Below, in pieces: positions 63,205 to 64,000 of a stretch of DNA of 64,000 nt. This stretch comes from Deltaproteobacteria bacterium. GTDB lineage: Bacteria > Desulfobacterota > GWC2-55-46. Each line of letters opens with the position of its first letter. Within the stretch, counting starts at the first letter, position 1. Under the pieces are notes generated by a model. It did no database searches. It was not told where the DNA came from and saw nothing but the letters and a program-made list of their open reading frames with translations. A program made the translations under genes and the position numbers. The stretch covers positions 560,690 through 624,689 of the forward strand of contig JAIOIE010000018.1 in NCBI GenBank assembly GCA_019912665.1, read 5' to 3'.

Positions 63205-63735
63205 ATGATACTCGAAATACTGAAATACCCGGACCCTTTCCTCAAGACAAAGGCCAGGCCCGTCGATGCCGTGGACGACGGCATAAGGAAGCTTATCGAC
63301 GACATGATCGAGACGATGTACCACGCGAAGGGCATCGGGCTCGCCTCCGTGCAGGTCGGCGTCGATAAAAGGGTCGTCGTCCTCGACGTCCCTGACGAAG
63401 AAGACCGGGACAGGAAGAGGGGCAAGAACCTCCTGGCGCTAGTGAACCCCGAGATAATATACAAAGAGGGCGTCACTACCTTCGAGGAGGGCTGCCTGAG
63501 CGTTCCCGGCTTCACCGCAGACGTCGAGCGCGCCTCGGTCTTGAAGGTCAGCGCCCTGGACAGGAACGGCAGCCCTGTCGAGATAGAGGCTGGCGGACTT
63601 CTGGCCATCGCCATCCAGCACGAGATAGACCACATAGACGGGTTCCTTTTTATCGATAGGCTCTCTCGCATAAAAAGGGAAATGATAAAGAGGAAGATAA
63701 AGAAAGCCCTGGAAGCCGAGGAAAAAGCCCTTTGA
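63205..63735 (+). CDS. def: Peptide deformylase
   Basis: 176 residues. Removes the N-formyl group from new proteins. Three metal/active-site motifs: GIGLASVQVG (about 43-52), EEGCLSVPG with the Cys ligand (about 92-100) and QHEIDHIDG with HExxH (about 134-142). The basic C-terminal helix (RIKREMIKRKIKKALEAEEK) is typical. Followed by fmt, its usual partner. Confidence 0.97.
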   Translation: MILEILKYPDPFLKTKARPVDAVDDGIRKLIDDMIETMYHAKGIGLASVQVGVDKRVVVLDVPDEEDRDRKRGKNLLALVNPEIIYKEGVTTFEEGCLSVPGFTADVERASVLKVSALDRNGSPVEIEAGGLLAIAIQHEIDHIDGFLFIDRLSRIKREMIKRKIKKALEAEEKAL

Positions 63736-63785
63736 CGGCCGGCCGGCTTCCGTCCATCAGCAAACCCCTTTTGCTGACTATTTCA

Positions 63786-63844
63786 GGCAACCTCTAGGAA
63801 ATTAGAGATTTTTCCGCTGGAAAAAGATCATTTTAGTGGTTGCC
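63786..63844 (+). repeat. Repeat family A, copy 6 (internal deletion)
   Basis: 59 bp: GGCAACCTCTAGGAAATTAG and GATTTTTCCGC joined directly to TGGAAAAAGATC and ATTTTAGTGGTTGCC. Both ends are kept and the whole centre is missing. It lies between def and fmt. Confidence 0.75.
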
Positions 63845-63871
63845 TAATTCCGTCAGGAGACTTTTCAAGCA

Positions 63872-64000
63872 TTGGCCGGGCCGGCAGCAAAAATAGTATT
63901 CATGGGAACGCCCCTGTTCGCGGTGCCTTCGCTACGCGCGCTCATGGATGCGGGATATCAGATACTCGCGGCCGTTACGCAGCCCGACAAGCCCCGGGGC
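63872..64000 (+). CDS. fmt: Methionyl-tRNA formyltransferase, N-terminal fragment
   Basis: Runs off the window after 43 codons. TTG start at 63872 with AGGAGA 11 nt upstream gives [20 protein letters not shown], then [20 protein letters not shown], matching the Fmt N-terminus ([11 protein letters not shown]). ATG 63902 is inside the first beta strand and is too late. It formylates initiator Met-tRNA; def is directly upstream. Confidence 0.9.
   Translation, partial: MAGPAAKIVFMGTPLFAVPSLRALMDAGYQILAAVTQPDKPRG

Overview
The window is a dense, GC-rich chromosomal segment from a diderm bacterium. The lptF/lptG pair points to an outer membrane with LPS. Small periplasmic multihaem c-type cytochromes, two large HDFNN-type hybrid sensor kinases, a short-form HisG and the murA-hisG-hisD-hisB-hisH-hisA-hisF order suggest a deltaproteobacterial (Desulfobacterota/Geobacter-like) lineage. 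That placement is inference from gene content; no 16S gene is present.

Layout. 1-6.8 kb: the end of a hybrid histidine kinase, a YozE/T5orf172 gene lying between tRNA-Glu and a decayed copy of its 3' end, tRNA-Glu and tRNA-Lys, an XRE regulator, a HEPN-like protein, then lptF-lptG. 6.8-8.6 kb: an AT-rich accessory patch with an AbiGi-like gene, DUF2442 and a frameshifted DUF4160 gene, punctuated by GTAG-type REP palindromes and a nest of other repeats. 8.6-12.1 kb: aspS and a three-gene c7-type cytochrome operon with a consensus promoter. 12.1-21.5 kb (minus): tkt, tal-pgi fusion, gnd, zwf, glk and pgl, covering glucose phosphorylation and both branches of the pentose phosphate pathway. 21.7-29 kb (minus): panB-panC-panD-DUF502, a deoxynucleoside kinase, rsmA, tsaD and a cysteine-desulfurase-like enzyme. 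29.3-33.7 kb: a hybrid kinase and a ComM-type ATPase. 33.8-39.6 kb (minus): a cobalamin operon (cobO, cobU, a 4-TM unknown, cobT, cobS, cobC, cobB) behind a B12 riboswitch with a visible terminator. 40-45.3 kb: a TIM-barrel protein, a secreted unknown, an FCD-GntR regulator with an operator over its promoter, rluD, pgeF and coaE. 45.3-56.8 kb (plus): rho, rpmE, thyX, prfA, an AT-rich cyclase-like gene, murA and the his genes. 56.8-64 kb: rpsF-rpsR-rplI, dnaB, priA, a membrane protein, def and the start of fmt.

The most unusual content lies between the genes. Family A is an imperfect palindrome of about 140 bp with six copies (24.8, 39.9, 47.0, 48.2, 63.1 and 63.8 kb). It abuts start or stop codons, has compensatory end changes in one copy, and keeps a conserved GGAG-ATG-like centre. 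Family B (23.7, 27.7, 29.1 and 36.7 kb) sits between co-directional genes and twice supplies a stop codon. All copies of both families lie in one chromosomal orientation, independent of transcription. I found no CRISPR array, no transposase and no complete defence system. The best candidate for new biology among the genes is the AT-rich class III cyclase-like protein between prfA and murA.
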